Shown in pieces: positions 1 to 7,565 of a stretch of 36,195 bases of DNA; positions within the stretch are counted from its first letter, which is position 1, and each line of letters opens with the position of its first letter. The position numbers were made by a program, and so were the translations under genes. Source of the DNA: Clostridia bacterium (lineage in GTDB: Bacteria > Bacillota > Clostridia > Oscillospirales > Acutalibacteraceae); assembly GCA_900755995.1 (NCBI GenBank), contig CAAEIM010000128.1:1-36195 (forward strand), given 5' to 3'. Below the pieces are notes generated by a model. It saw nothing but the letters and a program-made list of their open reading frames with translations, made no database searches and was not told the origin of the DNA.

Positions 1-198
1 GCTACGCTCCTCGCTCAGAAAGCACACATCGTTCTGCTACAAGAAACTTTGCTAACTATTGCAACTTGCTATTGCAATTTGCGAATAAAAAATTTTTTAA
101 TTATTTTTTGAAATATTAGGCTAATTTATGCAATTTTTCAAGATTTTGTATGTATAGGTGAGAGGCGGTTAAAAAAAGCCTTTCAAACGGAGGTGTTT
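1..198. other. leader region upstream of the phage-type operon
   Basis: I see no convincing gene here. A frame on the plus strand is open from base 1 to about 111 but has no start and no recognisable motif, so it could be a stray or the tail of something outside the window. The stretch is AT-rich from about 85 to 175. A 13-bp near-perfect direct repeat (ATTGCAACTTGCT, then ATTGCAATTTGCG) lies at 58-83. I could not find a clear sigma-A promoter, so how the operon is transcribed is not visible. Confidence 0.4.
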
Positions 199-690
199 AT
201 GGAAAGAAAATCAGGAGAGCTTACTGCAAAGGAAAAAAACTTTTGCAGCTGCTTTGTGAGCTGCGGCAGCGCAGCGGAGGCGGCTTACAGTGCAGGCTAC
301 GTTAAAAACCCCAAAAAAGCGGGTGAGGAGCTTTTGTGCAGAGAAAGCATAGCCGAGGAAATTAAGGCAATGGGCAAGCGGCGCTCAAGCTCGCTTTGTG
401 AGATTGCGGCTGTGGGATACAGGCGGCTTGCCTTTGGCGGAATTGCCGACGCAGTTTCACTCTTGTATATGGACAACCCAACAAGGGAGCAGCTTGAGCA
501 TATGGATTTGTTTTTGGTGTCTGAAATCAAAAGACCTAAGGACGGCTCAATGGAAATCAAGTTTTTTGACAGGCTCAAGGCGCTTGAAAAGCTGACTGGT
601 GACAGCGAAAAAGAGGACAGGGCTGTGCCCTTTTATGACGCCATTGCAAAGGGGGCAGAGGCTTTGAGAAATGAACACGATGAATGTTAA
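199..690 (+). CDS. phage terminase small subunit
   Basis: This is the DNA-recognition subunit of a phage packaging motor. It binds the packaging site and hands DNA to the large subunit. The N-terminal part (residues about 7-60) has the Terminase_2 pattern: LTAKEKNFC, then an Ala-rich helix with AAEAAYSAGY, then a second helix region. The C-terminus is acidic. Length, 163 aa, is normal. A GTG at 193 lies inside the GGAGG ribosome binding site (189-193), so ATG 199, five bases downstream of it, is the better start. The 3' end overlaps the large-subunit gene by 20 bases, as is usual for this pair. The family call is from pattern recognition, supported strongly by the neighbour. Confidence 0.88.
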   Translation: MERKSGELTAKEKNFCSCFVSCGSAAEAAYSAGYVKNPKKAGEELLCRESIAEEIKAMGKRRSSSLCEIAAVGYRRLAFGGIADAVSLLYMDNPTREQLEHMDLFLVSEIKRPKDGSMEIKFFDRLKALEKLTGDSEKEDRAVPFYDAIAKGAEALRNEHDEC

Positions 691-1936
691 GATTTTTTCA
701 AAACAACAGCTTAAGGTGCTTTCGTGGTGGTGCAGGGAGTCTGAGTACAAAGACAGGGACGCTCTTATATGTGACGGAGCAGTGCGGTCGGGCAAGACCT
801 TTTGTATGAGCATATCATTTTTTGCCTGGAGCTTTTACAGCTTTGCAAATTCGGACTTTGCACTTTGCGGCAAAACAATACGTTCGCTGAGGAGAAATAT
901 GGTAACTCCGATTATTCCCATACTGAAAAGCCTCGGCTTTGAATGTGAGGAAAAAATATCGAAAAATCTTCTCATTGTGCGTTACGGCGAGGTTGAAAAC
1001 AGGTTTTATATGTTTGGCGGAAAGGACGAGTCCTCCGCCTCTCTGATTCAGGGTATGACCTTGTGCGGAGTGCTTTTTGACGAGGTGGCGCTTATGCCCC
1101 GCTCATTTGTTGAGCAGGCTTTGGCGAGATGCTCTGTGAGCGGTTCAAAATTCTGGTTTAACTGCAATCCCGAATATCCCCGTCATTGGTTTTACCTTGA
1201 ATGGATACAAAAGGCTGAGAGTAAAAATGCGCTTTATCTGCATTTTACTATGGATGATAATCCCTCGCTTTCACCTGAGGTGAGAAAAAGATATGAGGGG
1301 CTGTATTCGGGAGTGTTTTATCAGCGGTTTGTGCTGGGAAGATGGGTGGCTGTGCACGGAGCAGTGTATCCGTTTATGGAGGACGAAAAAATGTATTGTG
1401 AAGCCCCGAACGTGAGGTTTGACGATTATGCGGTTTCGTGCGACTACGGCACTGTAAACCCTGCCTCCTTCGGCTTGTGGGGAGAGAAAAACGGAGTATG
1501 GTACAGACTCAGCGAGTATTATTTTGACTCACGCAGAGAGGGCTTTCAGAGGACGGACGAGGAGCATTATAGGAAGCTTGAGGAGCTTATCGGAGAAAGA
1601 AAGGTCAGCAGAGTGGTGGTTGACCCCTCCGCCGCAAGCTTTATTGAGGTGATACGCAGGCACGGCAAATTCAGGGTTATACCTGCCGAAAACAATGTTG
1701 TAAACGGCATTAGGCTTGTAAGCCAGGCATTAAAGGACGGCAGAATTAAGATATGCACCGCCTGCAAGGACGCAAGGAGGGAATTTGCACTGTACAGGTG
1801 GGATACAAAAAACGGCGCAGACGTGCCGATTAAGGAGAATGACCATTCGATGGACGATATAAGATATTTTACGGCGTCAATATCGGGAGGCAGAAAGGGC
1901 TTTTCGGTATTTGCCGCAAAAAGACGGGAGGTGTGA
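671..1936 (+). CDS. phage terminase large subunit (ATPase/nuclease)
   Basis: This is the motor that pumps DNA into the prohead and cuts it. The N-terminal ATPase carries a Walker A, GAVRSGKT, with Lys at residue 42, and a Walker B, VLFDEVA, with Asp-Glu at 137-138. The C-terminal RNase H-like nuclease shows acidic residues in SCDYGTVNPASFG (about residue 258), VVVDPSAASF (about 317) and MDDIRYF (about 396). At 421 aa it is full length for the Terminase_3/phage_term_2 type. A weak GAGG lies at 658-661. It overlaps the small subunit upstream and the portal gene downstream. The packaging mechanism (headful or cos) cannot be told from sequence alone; all key residues look intact. Confidence 0.95.
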   Translation: MNTMNVKIFSKQQLKVLSWWCRESEYKDRDALICDGAVRSGKTFCMSISFFAWSFYSFANSDFALCGKTIRSLRRNMVTPIIPILKSLGFECEEKISKNLLIVRYGEVENRFYMFGGKDESSASLIQGMTLCGVLFDEVALMPRSFVEQALARCSVSGSKFWFNCNPEYPRHWFYLEWIQKAESKNALYLHFTMDDNPSLSPEVRKRYEGLYSGVFYQRFVLGRWVAVHGAVYPFMEDEKMYCEAPNVRFDDYAVSCDYGTVNPASFGLWGEKNGVWYRLSEYYFDSRREGFQRTDEEHYRKLEELIGERKVSRVVVDPSAASFIEVIRRHGKFRVIPAENNVVNGIRLVSQALKDGRIKICTACKDARREFALYRWDTKNGADVPIKENDHSMDDIRYFTASISGGRKGFSVFAAKRREV

Positions 1937-1938
1937 GT

Positions 1939-3090
1939 TTGAATTTATTTTCACGCAAAAAAAAGGAAAGCAAGTCCTCGGTTGTGCAGACTGCGCCGAG
2001 AAAGGTTAAATCATCGCTTGAGCTGCTTTCCGATGTGAGCAGTCTTAGTGTGGAGCGTGAGCTTTATCGCAGCTTAAGAGAGAGCGTCCCCGTAATTGAC
2101 GCTGCGGTCTGCAAGCTGATAAGACTGCTCGGCACGTTTACCGTTAAGGCAAAAAACAGTCGTTGTCAGGGCATTATTGATGATTTCTTAAATAATGTAT
2201 GTACCAACGGAACAGGCACGGGCATTAACGGCTTTGTGTATTCGTATATGGAGTCGCTCTTGACCTACGGAGAAGCTGTGGGCGAAATGGTGCTCTCCCG
2301 TGACGGAAAAAGACTTGCGGCACTCTACAACGCAAGTCTTGAGGATGTGGAAATCCATGAGGGAAGTTCTCCGCTTGACCTTGTGATTTGCTCAAAGGGC
2401 GATGGAATTTCCGCACCGGTTAAACACCCTCAGCTTGTATTTGCAACTTTATTAAATCCCGAGCCGGGCACGGTAAGGGGCAGTTCACTATTAAAGGGGC
2501 TGCCGTTTGTAAGCTCGGTGCTTTTAAAGATTTTTGAGTCTATTAAAACAAACTGGGAGAGGGTTGGCAACGTGAGATTTGCGGTTACCTGCAAGCCGTC
2601 TGACGGTACGGTATTTACCGAGGAGAGCGCAAGGCTGATTGCTGATGAGTGGAGCAAGGCTATGAGGAGCGAGAGCGTGTGCGACTTTGTGTCGGTGGGC
2701 GATGTGTCGGTAAAGGTAATCGGTGCGGAAAATCAGATGCCCGAATGTGACGTGCCGATAAAGCATTTACTTGAGCAGATAGTTGCAAAGCTCGGAATAC
2801 CGCCGTTTTTGCTCGGATTTTCGTGGTCGAGCACAGAGAGAATGAGCGAACAGCAGGCGGATATTCTCACAAGCGAGCTTGAATATTACAGAACCCTTTT
2901 AAATCCTGTGATTTCAAGGGTTGTAAAAACTGCCCTGAGGCTTGAGGGCTATACAGACGGCTTTACAGTTGAGTGGGACGACATCAATATGCAGGATGCA
3001 GTTCAGCTTTCAGAGGCAAAACTTAACAATGCAAGGGCAGAGCAGATTGAAACGGAGATAGGTAAGGTGAAAAATGACAGGGAAGATTAA
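1939..3090 (+). CDS. phage portal protein
   Basis: This is the dodecameric portal vertex protein through which DNA enters the capsid and on which the tail or connector docks. It follows the terminase and precedes the prohead protease, the standard position. The C-terminal half has the portal-like run GIPPFLLGFSWSSTERMSE followed by a long helix with QQADILTSELEYY. Length, about 384 aa, is typical of compact HK97/PBSX-type portals. GTG 1933 is possible, but the GGGAGG at 1926-1931 fits TTG 1939 better (7-base spacing). It overlaps the next gene by 17 bases. Assignment rests on order, length and these motifs. Confidence 0.85.
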   Translation: MNLFSRKKKESKSSVVQTAPRKVKSSLELLSDVSSLSVERELYRSLRESVPVIDAAVCKLIRLLGTFTVKAKNSRCQGIIDDFLNNVCTNGTGTGINGFVYSYMESLLTYGEAVGEMVLSRDGKRLAALYNASLEDVEIHEGSSPLDLVICSKGDGISAPVKHPQLVFATLLNPEPGTVRGSSLLKGLPFVSSVLLKIFESIKTNWERVGNVRFAVTCKPSDGTVFTEESARLIADEWSKAMRSESVCDFVSVGDVSVKVIGAENQMPECDVPIKHLLEQIVAKLGIPPFLLGFSWSSTERMSEQQADILTSELEYYRTLLNPVISRVVKTALRLEGYTDGFTVEWDDINMQDAVQLSEAKLNNARAEQIETEIGKVKNDRED

Positions 3091-4054
3091 AAAGGAAATG
3101 AGTGCGGTGACGGACAGCCTTGCCGCAGAGGTTATGGACGAGGAAATAGAGCTTATCAACGCCTACTCTCGCAGAACGCTTACTAAAGACGATGTTTATG
3201 TTTTCAGCGTGGTGCTTTGCGACAACGATATTGACCGTGACGGAGAACGCTTTACCGTGGAGTCGCTTTTTGAGCTTGAAAAGCTCTTTGTGGGCAAGAC
3301 GGGAATTTTTGACCACTCGCCTACGGCTAAAAATCAGACGGCAAGGATTTTTGCCTGCTCGGTGGAGAGCGTTGACGGCAGAAAGACCGCAACGGGAGAT
3401 GATTATTTCAGACTTACGGCGAGGGCGTATATTCCGAGGAGCAAGGGCAACGAGGAAATCATACTTGCTATTGACAGCGGCATTTTAAAGGAGGTAAGCG
3501 TAGGCTGTGCGGCTGAGGAGGTCAGATGCAGCATTTGCGGAGAAAGCCTGCACAGCTGTTCTCATATAAAAGGGAAGAACTATTCCGGAAAAATCTGCTG
3601 CGGAGAGCTTTGCGGGATTTATGACGCCTACGAATGGAGCTTTGTAGCTGTTCCCGCTCAGAAAAACGCAGGAGTAATAAAAAACTTTGACGGAAAGGAA
3701 ATGAATATGGAGGATATTTTAAAGAGTATTTACGCTGAAAAGGACATAAATCTCAGCAGCGAGCAGTGTAAAAAGCTCTGCTCGTATATTGATGGGCTTA
3801 AAAAGAGCGCCGCTGACGGCGTTTATTACCGTGACAATCTTACAAACGAGGTGCTGAGATTGTCGGCGGTGGTACAGCCCGATATTTCCAGAGATACAAT
3901 GGAAAGCGTGGCTAAGGGTATGAATATTGCCCAGCTCAGGGAATTTAAAACAGCTTTTGAAAAGAAGGCGGACGGATTTTTGCCGTCAGTTCCTCAGCTT
4001 TATAAAAAGAAATCAGAAACAGCTGCCGATTTGAACGGCAATTTTAAAATATAA
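3074..4054 (+). CDS. HK97-type prohead protease fused to a scaffold-like C-terminus
   Basis: This is a capsid maturation serine protease. The probable catalytic His is residue 81 in GIFDHSPTA, and the probable Ser is residue 142 in KEVSVGC. The domain closes with the family motif YEWSFVAVPAQ (about residues 188-198). A cysteine-rich insert (CSICGESLHSCSH, residues 152-164, plus further Cys and Gly to about 183) may bind zinc. Residues about 212-326 are helical and charged, as in a scaffold. An in-frame ATG at 3707, preceded by GGAAAGGA, could start a separate scaffold protein. The start at 3074 follows AAGGTG. It overlaps the portal gene. Protease activity is inferred from motifs. Confidence 0.82.
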   Translation: MTGKIKKEMSAVTDSLAAEVMDEEIELINAYSRRTLTKDDVYVFSVVLCDNDIDRDGERFTVESLFELEKLFVGKTGIFDHSPTAKNQTARIFACSVESVDGRKTATGDDYFRLTARAYIPRSKGNEEIILAIDSGILKEVSVGCAAEEVRCSICGESLHSCSHIKGKNYSGKICCGELCGIYDAYEWSFVAVPAQKNAGVIKNFDGKEMNMEDILKSIYAEKDINLSSEQCKKLCSYIDGLKKSAADGVYYRDNLTNEVLRLSAVVQPDISRDTMESVAKGMNIAQLREFKTAFEKKADGFLPSVPQLYKKKSETAADLNGNFKI

Positions 4055-4067
4055 CGGAGGTATTATT

Positions 4068-4403
4068 ATGAATGTAAATTTTAACGGCTACGGTGAAAAT
4101 GCGGCTACCTTTGAGGCTGACAGCACACTCAAGGCTTCGGGTGTTCCCGTAAAAATCAGTGATGACGGCACGGTTGCCCCGTGCGCAAGCGGCGATGTGT
4201 TCTGCGGAGTTTGTCTTAGCGTAAGAAACGGCTATGCGGTGGTTCAGCTCGGCGGCTACGTTACATTGCCTGCAACGTCAAAAATTGCAGTAGGCTACAA
4301 AAAGCTTGCCGCAGCAGCAAATGGCTGTGCGGCGGTTTCTACAACCGGCAGAGAGTATCTTGTGGTAAATTCAACCGCAGATTCTGTAAGCTTTATTCTT
4401 TAA
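4068..4403 (+). CDS. small head protein, probable capsid decoration protein
   Basis: This 111-aa protein is rich in Ala, Gly, Val and Ser with alternating beta-strand patterns (GYAVVQLGGYVTLPA), and has no signal peptide or membrane segment. It lies between the protease/scaffold and the major capsid gene, where many phages keep a head decoration or capsid cement protein. The beta-rich character and the motif DGTVAPCASGDVFCGVC resemble DUF2190-like proteins, but I cannot confirm the family. It has its own strong GGAGG ribosome binding site (4055-4059), suggesting high translation like that of the capsid gene. Function is an inference from context. Confidence 0.65.
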   Translation: MNVNFNGYGENAATFEADSTLKASGVPVKISDDGTVAPCASGDVFCGVCLSVRNGYAVVQLGGYVTLPATSKIAVGYKKLAAAANGCAAVSTTGREYLVVNSTADSVSFIL

Positions 4404-4416
4404 GGAGGTATAAATT

Positions 4417-5427
4417 ATGGCAAATTTTGAAAAAATAGCAATAGAAAAGGGAATGTATCAGGCAAAGGGAAAAACCCTTACAGATGTGCTTGAGTCGCTT
4501 GACCCGTCTGAGAATTACAACGGCACAAGCCTTGCAGGACTTGACGCCTTTTCAAGACAGCTCAAGCGTTTTGATATTAAGGTGAACGGTTCGGGCAGTG
4601 ACTGCGTTGAAAAATTCTTTCAGTGCTCAGATTCAGCTGCGCTTTTTCCTGAATATGTGAGCCGTGCGGTAAGACAGGGTATGGAGAGAGCGGATATTCT
4701 CCCTCAGCTTGTAGCCGCCGTTACAAGCATTGACGGTATGGACTACAGAAGCATTGAATCCGATATGACAGATGATGACAAGGAGTTAAAGCCTGTGGGC
4801 GAGGGTGCGGTAATTCCGCAGACAAAAATCAAGACGAGAGAAAATCTGGTTAAGCTGCACAAGCGTGGCAGAATGCTTGTGGCTTCTTATGAGGCGGTGA
4901 GATTTCAGCGCATTGATTTGTTTACCGTTACCTTAAGAAGAATAGGCGAGTATATTGCAAGAGCACAGCTCAAGGACGCTATTGACGTGCTTATTAACGG
5001 CGACGGCAACGGCAATTCAGCGGAGAGTGTTTCAGCAGGTACAAGCGGTTCGATTTCCTATACCGACCTTTTAAAGCTTTGGTCTGAGCTTTCCCCCTAT
5101 GAGCTGAACACAATTATTGCTCCTACCGACGCTATGCAGAAATTGCTTTCTATGAGCGAGATGAAGGACTCAAACGCAGGTCTTGATTTTCAGGCGAGCG
5201 GCAGAATGATTACCCCGCTCGGTGCCTCACTTCTTCACGCTCCCGAAATGAGCGGCACTAAGCTTATCGGTCTTGACAAGAACTGCGCTCTTGAAATGGT
5301 GCAGGCAGGCGGCGTTACCACGGACTATGACAAGCTGATTGACCGTCAGCTCGAAAGAGCGGCTATCACCTGCACCGCAGGCTTTTCAAAAATCTTTGCA
5401 GACGCAGTCAAGACTTTGTCCTATTGA
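4417..5427 (+). CDS. phage major capsid protein
   Basis: This is the main shell protein. It is 336 aa, follows a strong AAGGAGG site, and sits after protease and decoration genes. An N-terminal helical stretch (residues about 1-60) could be the delta or scaffold segment removed by the protease. The body has the HK97-fold pattern of an E-loop-like basic and beta segment (PVGEGAVIPQTKIKTRENLV), a long spine helix (about 170-200, RRIGEYIARAQLKDAIDVLI) and a C-terminal A-domain. The segment INGDGNGNSAESVSAG after the spine helix is usual in this group. The fold is inferred; I see no frameshift or truncation. Confidence 0.88.
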   Translation: MANFEKIAIEKGMYQAKGKTLTDVLESLDPSENYNGTSLAGLDAFSRQLKRFDIKVNGSGSDCVEKFFQCSDSAALFPEYVSRAVRQGMERADILPQLVAAVTSIDGMDYRSIESDMTDDDKELKPVGEGAVIPQTKIKTRENLVKLHKRGRMLVASYEAVRFQRIDLFTVTLRRIGEYIARAQLKDAIDVLINGDGNGNSAESVSAGTSGSISYTDLLKLWSELSPYELNTIIAPTDAMQKLLSMSEMKDSNAGLDFQASGRMITPLGASLLHAPEMSGTKLIGLDKNCALEMVQAGGVTTDYDKLIDRQLERAAITCTAGFSKIFADAVKTLSY

Positions 5428-5439
5428 TGAGGTGATGTT

Positions 5440-5799
5440 TTGAATACGGGCAGCATTGTTGAAAAATTTGAGCTGCTCTCGGGCATTGAGAGCGGTGAAA
5501 CGGTGAGATGGCGCAGCGTTATTGACGATGCCTGTGCTTATGTGTATTCAAGAATTACCAAAAGCGAGCTTTCGGCAAACGATGAGCGCAGACTTGAGCT
5601 TTTGTGTGCGGTTTATGCCTACAGGCTTTATGCAATGTGCAGGCAAAATGATTTTTCTTCATTCAAGGCGGGAGATGTAAGCTTTACATCTCCTGCAAGG
5701 AAGGCTGACAATGCAGAAAAGCTCTGGCTTGAGCAGCTTGCAAAATGCGATGATTTGATTAAAAAGGACGGATTTTTGTTTGGGAGAGTGGTAACTTGA
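5440..5799 (+). CDS. head-tail connector-like protein (small, helical)
   Basis: This 119-aa, mostly helical cytoplasmic protein lies directly after the capsid gene, where HK97 gp6-type or PBSX XkdG/H-type head-completion adaptors are encoded. The first half is helical (IVEKFELLSGIESGE, then RLELLCAVYAYRLYAM), fitting the all-helical adaptor ring. It starts at TTG 5440, with GAGGTGAT just upstream; no ATG or GTG fits as well. The stop overlaps the next start by four bases (TTGA). It probably binds the portal. The family is assigned from gene order and helix pattern, not from a distinctive motif. Confidence 0.6.
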   Translation: MNTGSIVEKFELLSGIESGETVRWRSVIDDACAYVYSRITKSELSANDERRLELLCAVYAYRLYAMCRQNDFSSFKAGDVSFTSPARKADNAEKLWLEQLAKCDDLIKKDGFLFGRVVT

Positions 5800-6152
5800 G
5801 TATTTACGGCACAATCGGCAGGTTGATTGACAGATACGGCACGGAGATTACGGTTGATAATGTGAAATCGAGGGCGTTTATTCAGCCGCTAAGATACAGC
5901 AGTCGTTATTTTGGTACAACCGAGCGCAAGGCGGCGGGGTTTGTCACTTCAAAGAAGTTTTTGTATATCGGCAAGCCCGAAACTGAGCTTATTTGCGACA
6001 AAAGCGTAATACAAACCGCAGAGGATAAATATATTGTTAGGAGATGCGATATTTACAGAGTAGGGGAGCGTGGGGTTTACACATATGCCGTGCTTGCTCC
6101 CTGCTCGGAGATATTGGAGGATGAGTATGAACCAGATACGCACACAGCTTGA
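5796..6152 (+). CDS. head-closure / head-tail joining-like protein
   Basis: This 118-aa protein begins at TTG 5796, overlapping the preceding stop, with GGGAGAG upstream. It is predominantly beta: EITVDNVKSRAFIQPL, FLYIGKPETEL, YIVRRCDIYRVGERGVYTYAVLAPC. Small beta-barrel head-closure proteins (SPP1 gp16/HK97 gp7 type; XkdH in PBSX) have this size, this position and a DIY/RVG-type strand near the end. I therefore call it a stopper or closure protein. This is an inference from position and strand pattern. The 3' end overlaps the next gene by 26 bases. Confidence 0.58.
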   Translation: MSIYGTIGRLIDRYGTEITVDNVKSRAFIQPLRYSSRYFGTTERKAAGFVTSKKFLYIGKPETELICDKSVIQTAEDKYIVRRCDIYRVGERGVYTYAVLAPCSEILEDEYEPDTHTA

Positions 6153-6558
6153 CAGGATTATTGCAAGGCTAAAGCTCAATGAAAGACTTTCTAAGGTGAG
6201 GTTTGTCAGAGAGCATGGCTGTCACCGTGCAGAGGTAAGTCCGAGCGGCTTTATTGCAGTTGTATCAATTACCGATACTGCACTTTCTAAAAAATTTGTG
6301 GGCGATTATCTCTCTCCTGCGGTAAAGGGAGAGCAGTTTTCGGGCAGGGTGCAGATATTTGTTTATGCTCCTGCCGACGAAAACGGAAACGGACTTTCTG
6401 AGATTACCTGTGAGATTATGCAGGGGTTAAAAAAGGCGGATACCGAAAAAATTATGGGAGAGGTTACGGCTACAGCTATAGACTTTGACGCCGATATGAA
6501 CGCAATTTACAGAACGATTGAATTTTCACTGGAATTTTGCCTGTGCGAGGAGGTTTAA
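6127..6558 (+). CDS. probable tail terminator / tail-completion protein
   Basis: This 143-aa alpha/beta protein has a helical N-terminus (MNQIRTQLDRIIARL), strands with FIAVVSITDT and RVQIFVYAP, a helix, and a closing strand with TIEFSLEFCLCEEV. Size, fold pattern and place resemble tail terminators or PBSX XkdJ-like proteins, which cap the tail tube and dock to the head. GGAGG at 6116-6120 selects ATG 6127; the upstream in-frame ATG 6121 abuts the ribosome binding site, and the longer frame from 6070 is in overlap. If a tail is nearly absent here, this protein would join head to baseplate. The function is inferred. Confidence 0.5.
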   Translation: MNQIRTQLDRIIARLKLNERLSKVRFVREHGCHRAEVSPSGFIAVVSITDTALSKKFVGDYLSPAVKGEQFSGRVQIFVYAPADENGNGLSEITCEIMQGLKKADTEKIMGEVTATAIDFDADMNAIYRTIEFSLEFCLCEEV

Positions 6559-6562
6559 AAGG

Positions 6563-6922
6563 TTGAGAGAATTTTTAAAGGGGGAGGATATTACCGTACT
6601 GAAAAACGGTAGTATCCTCGGAGGAATAATAAGTGTTGAAACGCAGAAAAACAGCAATGTTTACGGGGTAAGACAGTATTTGAACGACAGCATTGCCTGC
6701 CCACACACAAAGGATGAGTATATAGTTACCATTGAAAGGGCCGTGCCCTGCAGCGAGGGATTTTTAAAGGAAAACCGTATGGACAGTATTGAGCTTATAG
6801 TGGGGGACAAGTCTGAGGTGTACAGAAACTGCACCGTGAAAAGTGCTTGGTGCAGGCACAAGTCTGACGATTATTCGGCGCTCAGGATAGTGCTCAGCTG
6901 TGAGAAAAGAGAGGTTACATAA
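6563..6922 (+). CDS. small protein in the tail-tube position, possibly tube-fold
   Basis: This 119-aa beta-rich protein starts most plausibly at TTG 6563, nine bases after GAGGAGG (6547-6553). The pattern DITVLKNGSILGGIISVETQKN near the N-terminus, followed by several strands and a final strand with SALRIVLSCEKRE, is loosely like small tail-tube proteins of the PBSX XkdM kind, which also open with a short 'label plus Gly' strand pair. That would make it the only tube-like protein of the operon. No tail sheath gene precedes it, although in PBSX-like clusters the sheath is located there. A baseplate or adaptor role is the alternative. Fold prediction is needed to choose. Confidence 0.42.
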   Translation: MREFLKGEDITVLKNGSILGGIISVETQKNSNVYGVRQYLNDSIACPHTKDEYIVTIERAVPCSEGFLKENRMDSIELIVGDKSEVYRNCTVKSAWCRHKSDDYSALRIVLSCEKREVT

Positions 6923-7050
6923 TGAAATTATATAAGGGCATTTTTGCCGAGGCTGAGGCGCAGTCGGAAAAAATCAGCGAGGAGCTTGAGAGGGACAGCA
7001 GAAGATACAGCCACGGCTTTTCGGAGGAAGACGAGGTAAGGCAGAGATGA
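6922..7050 (+). CDS. 42-residue charged helical protein in the tape-measure position
   Basis: This small ORF starts at ATG 6922, sharing its A with the preceding TAA, and its TGA overlaps the next ATG (ATGA at 7047). Both junctions are translational-coupling overlaps typical of this operon, which is the main evidence that it is real. The protein is very charged and helix-prone (FAEAEAQSEKISEELERD) and ends EEDEVRQR. In PBSX-type clusters this slot holds the tape-measure chaperone and the tape-measure protein, which run to many hundreds of residues. No long gene fits here. I do not recognise its family; a vestigial or miniature tape measure or hub adaptor is possible. Confidence 0.6.
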   Translation: MKLYKGIFAEAEAQSEKISEELERDSRRYSHGFSEEDEVRQR

Positions 7051-7565
7051 CGCTTGTACCTATGAGATTCAAGGATTACGAATGGAGATACAATCCGGAG
7101 GAAATCAGCTTTAAATGCGAAAAAAATATGAGAGAACTATGCTCTCCGAAAAGCACCGCATATATTCAGGATTTGGGCAGAAAAAATAAGATTATTTCAG
7201 GCAAGGGACAGCTTTGCGGAGAGGACTGCCTTGAGCAGTTTGAAAAGCTGTGGGAGGTGTTTGAGCAGGGCGGTGTGGGAGTGCTTGCCCTGCCGTACAT
7301 CAAGCCCGTATATGCTGTGTTTGAAGAGCTTGTATTACTCAGCGAGCCTGTTGACAATATGATTACATACCGATTTGTATTCAGAGAAGCAATGGAGTAC
7401 GAAAAGGAGGAAAAACAGCTTGAGTACATCACAAAAGAGGGCGACTGCCTGTGGGATGTTTCATATATATGCAAGGTGGAAATCGAAAAGCTTATAGAGC
7501 TTAACCCGTGGATAAAAACTCCCGATGAGATGATGTATAAGGGTAAGGTGATTAAGCTGTGCTGA
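7047..7565 (+). CDS. LysM-domain tail/baseplate protein (XkdP-like)
   Basis: This 172-aa protein has two parts. Residues about 1-115 have the N-terminal pattern of PBSX/Mu-type inner tail proteins (a strand with YEWRYNPEEISFKCEKNMRE and later GKGQLCGEDCLEQFEKLWEVF). Residues about 125-172 form a LysM-like module (EYITKEGDCLWDVSYICK, ending MYKGKVIKL). In PBSX, XkdP sits between the tape measure and the gpD-like hub; here it immediately precedes the hub. LysM modules bind glycans or act as structural joints at the tail tip. The start is coupled to the 42-residue gene by ATGA overlap. Confidence 0.75.
   Translation: MTLVPMRFKDYEWRYNPEEISFKCEKNMRELCSPKSTAYIQDLGRKNKIISGKGQLCGEDCLEQFEKLWEVFEQGGVGVLALPYIKPVYAVFEELVLLSEPVDNMITYRFVFREAMEYEKEEKQLEYITKEGDCLWDVSYICKVEIEKLIELNPWIKTPDEMMYKGKVIKLC

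Noticed and set aside
297..578. Minus-strand frame inside the terminase small-subunit gene
   Set aside because: It has no start context and opposes a gene with a good ribosome binding site and family motif.
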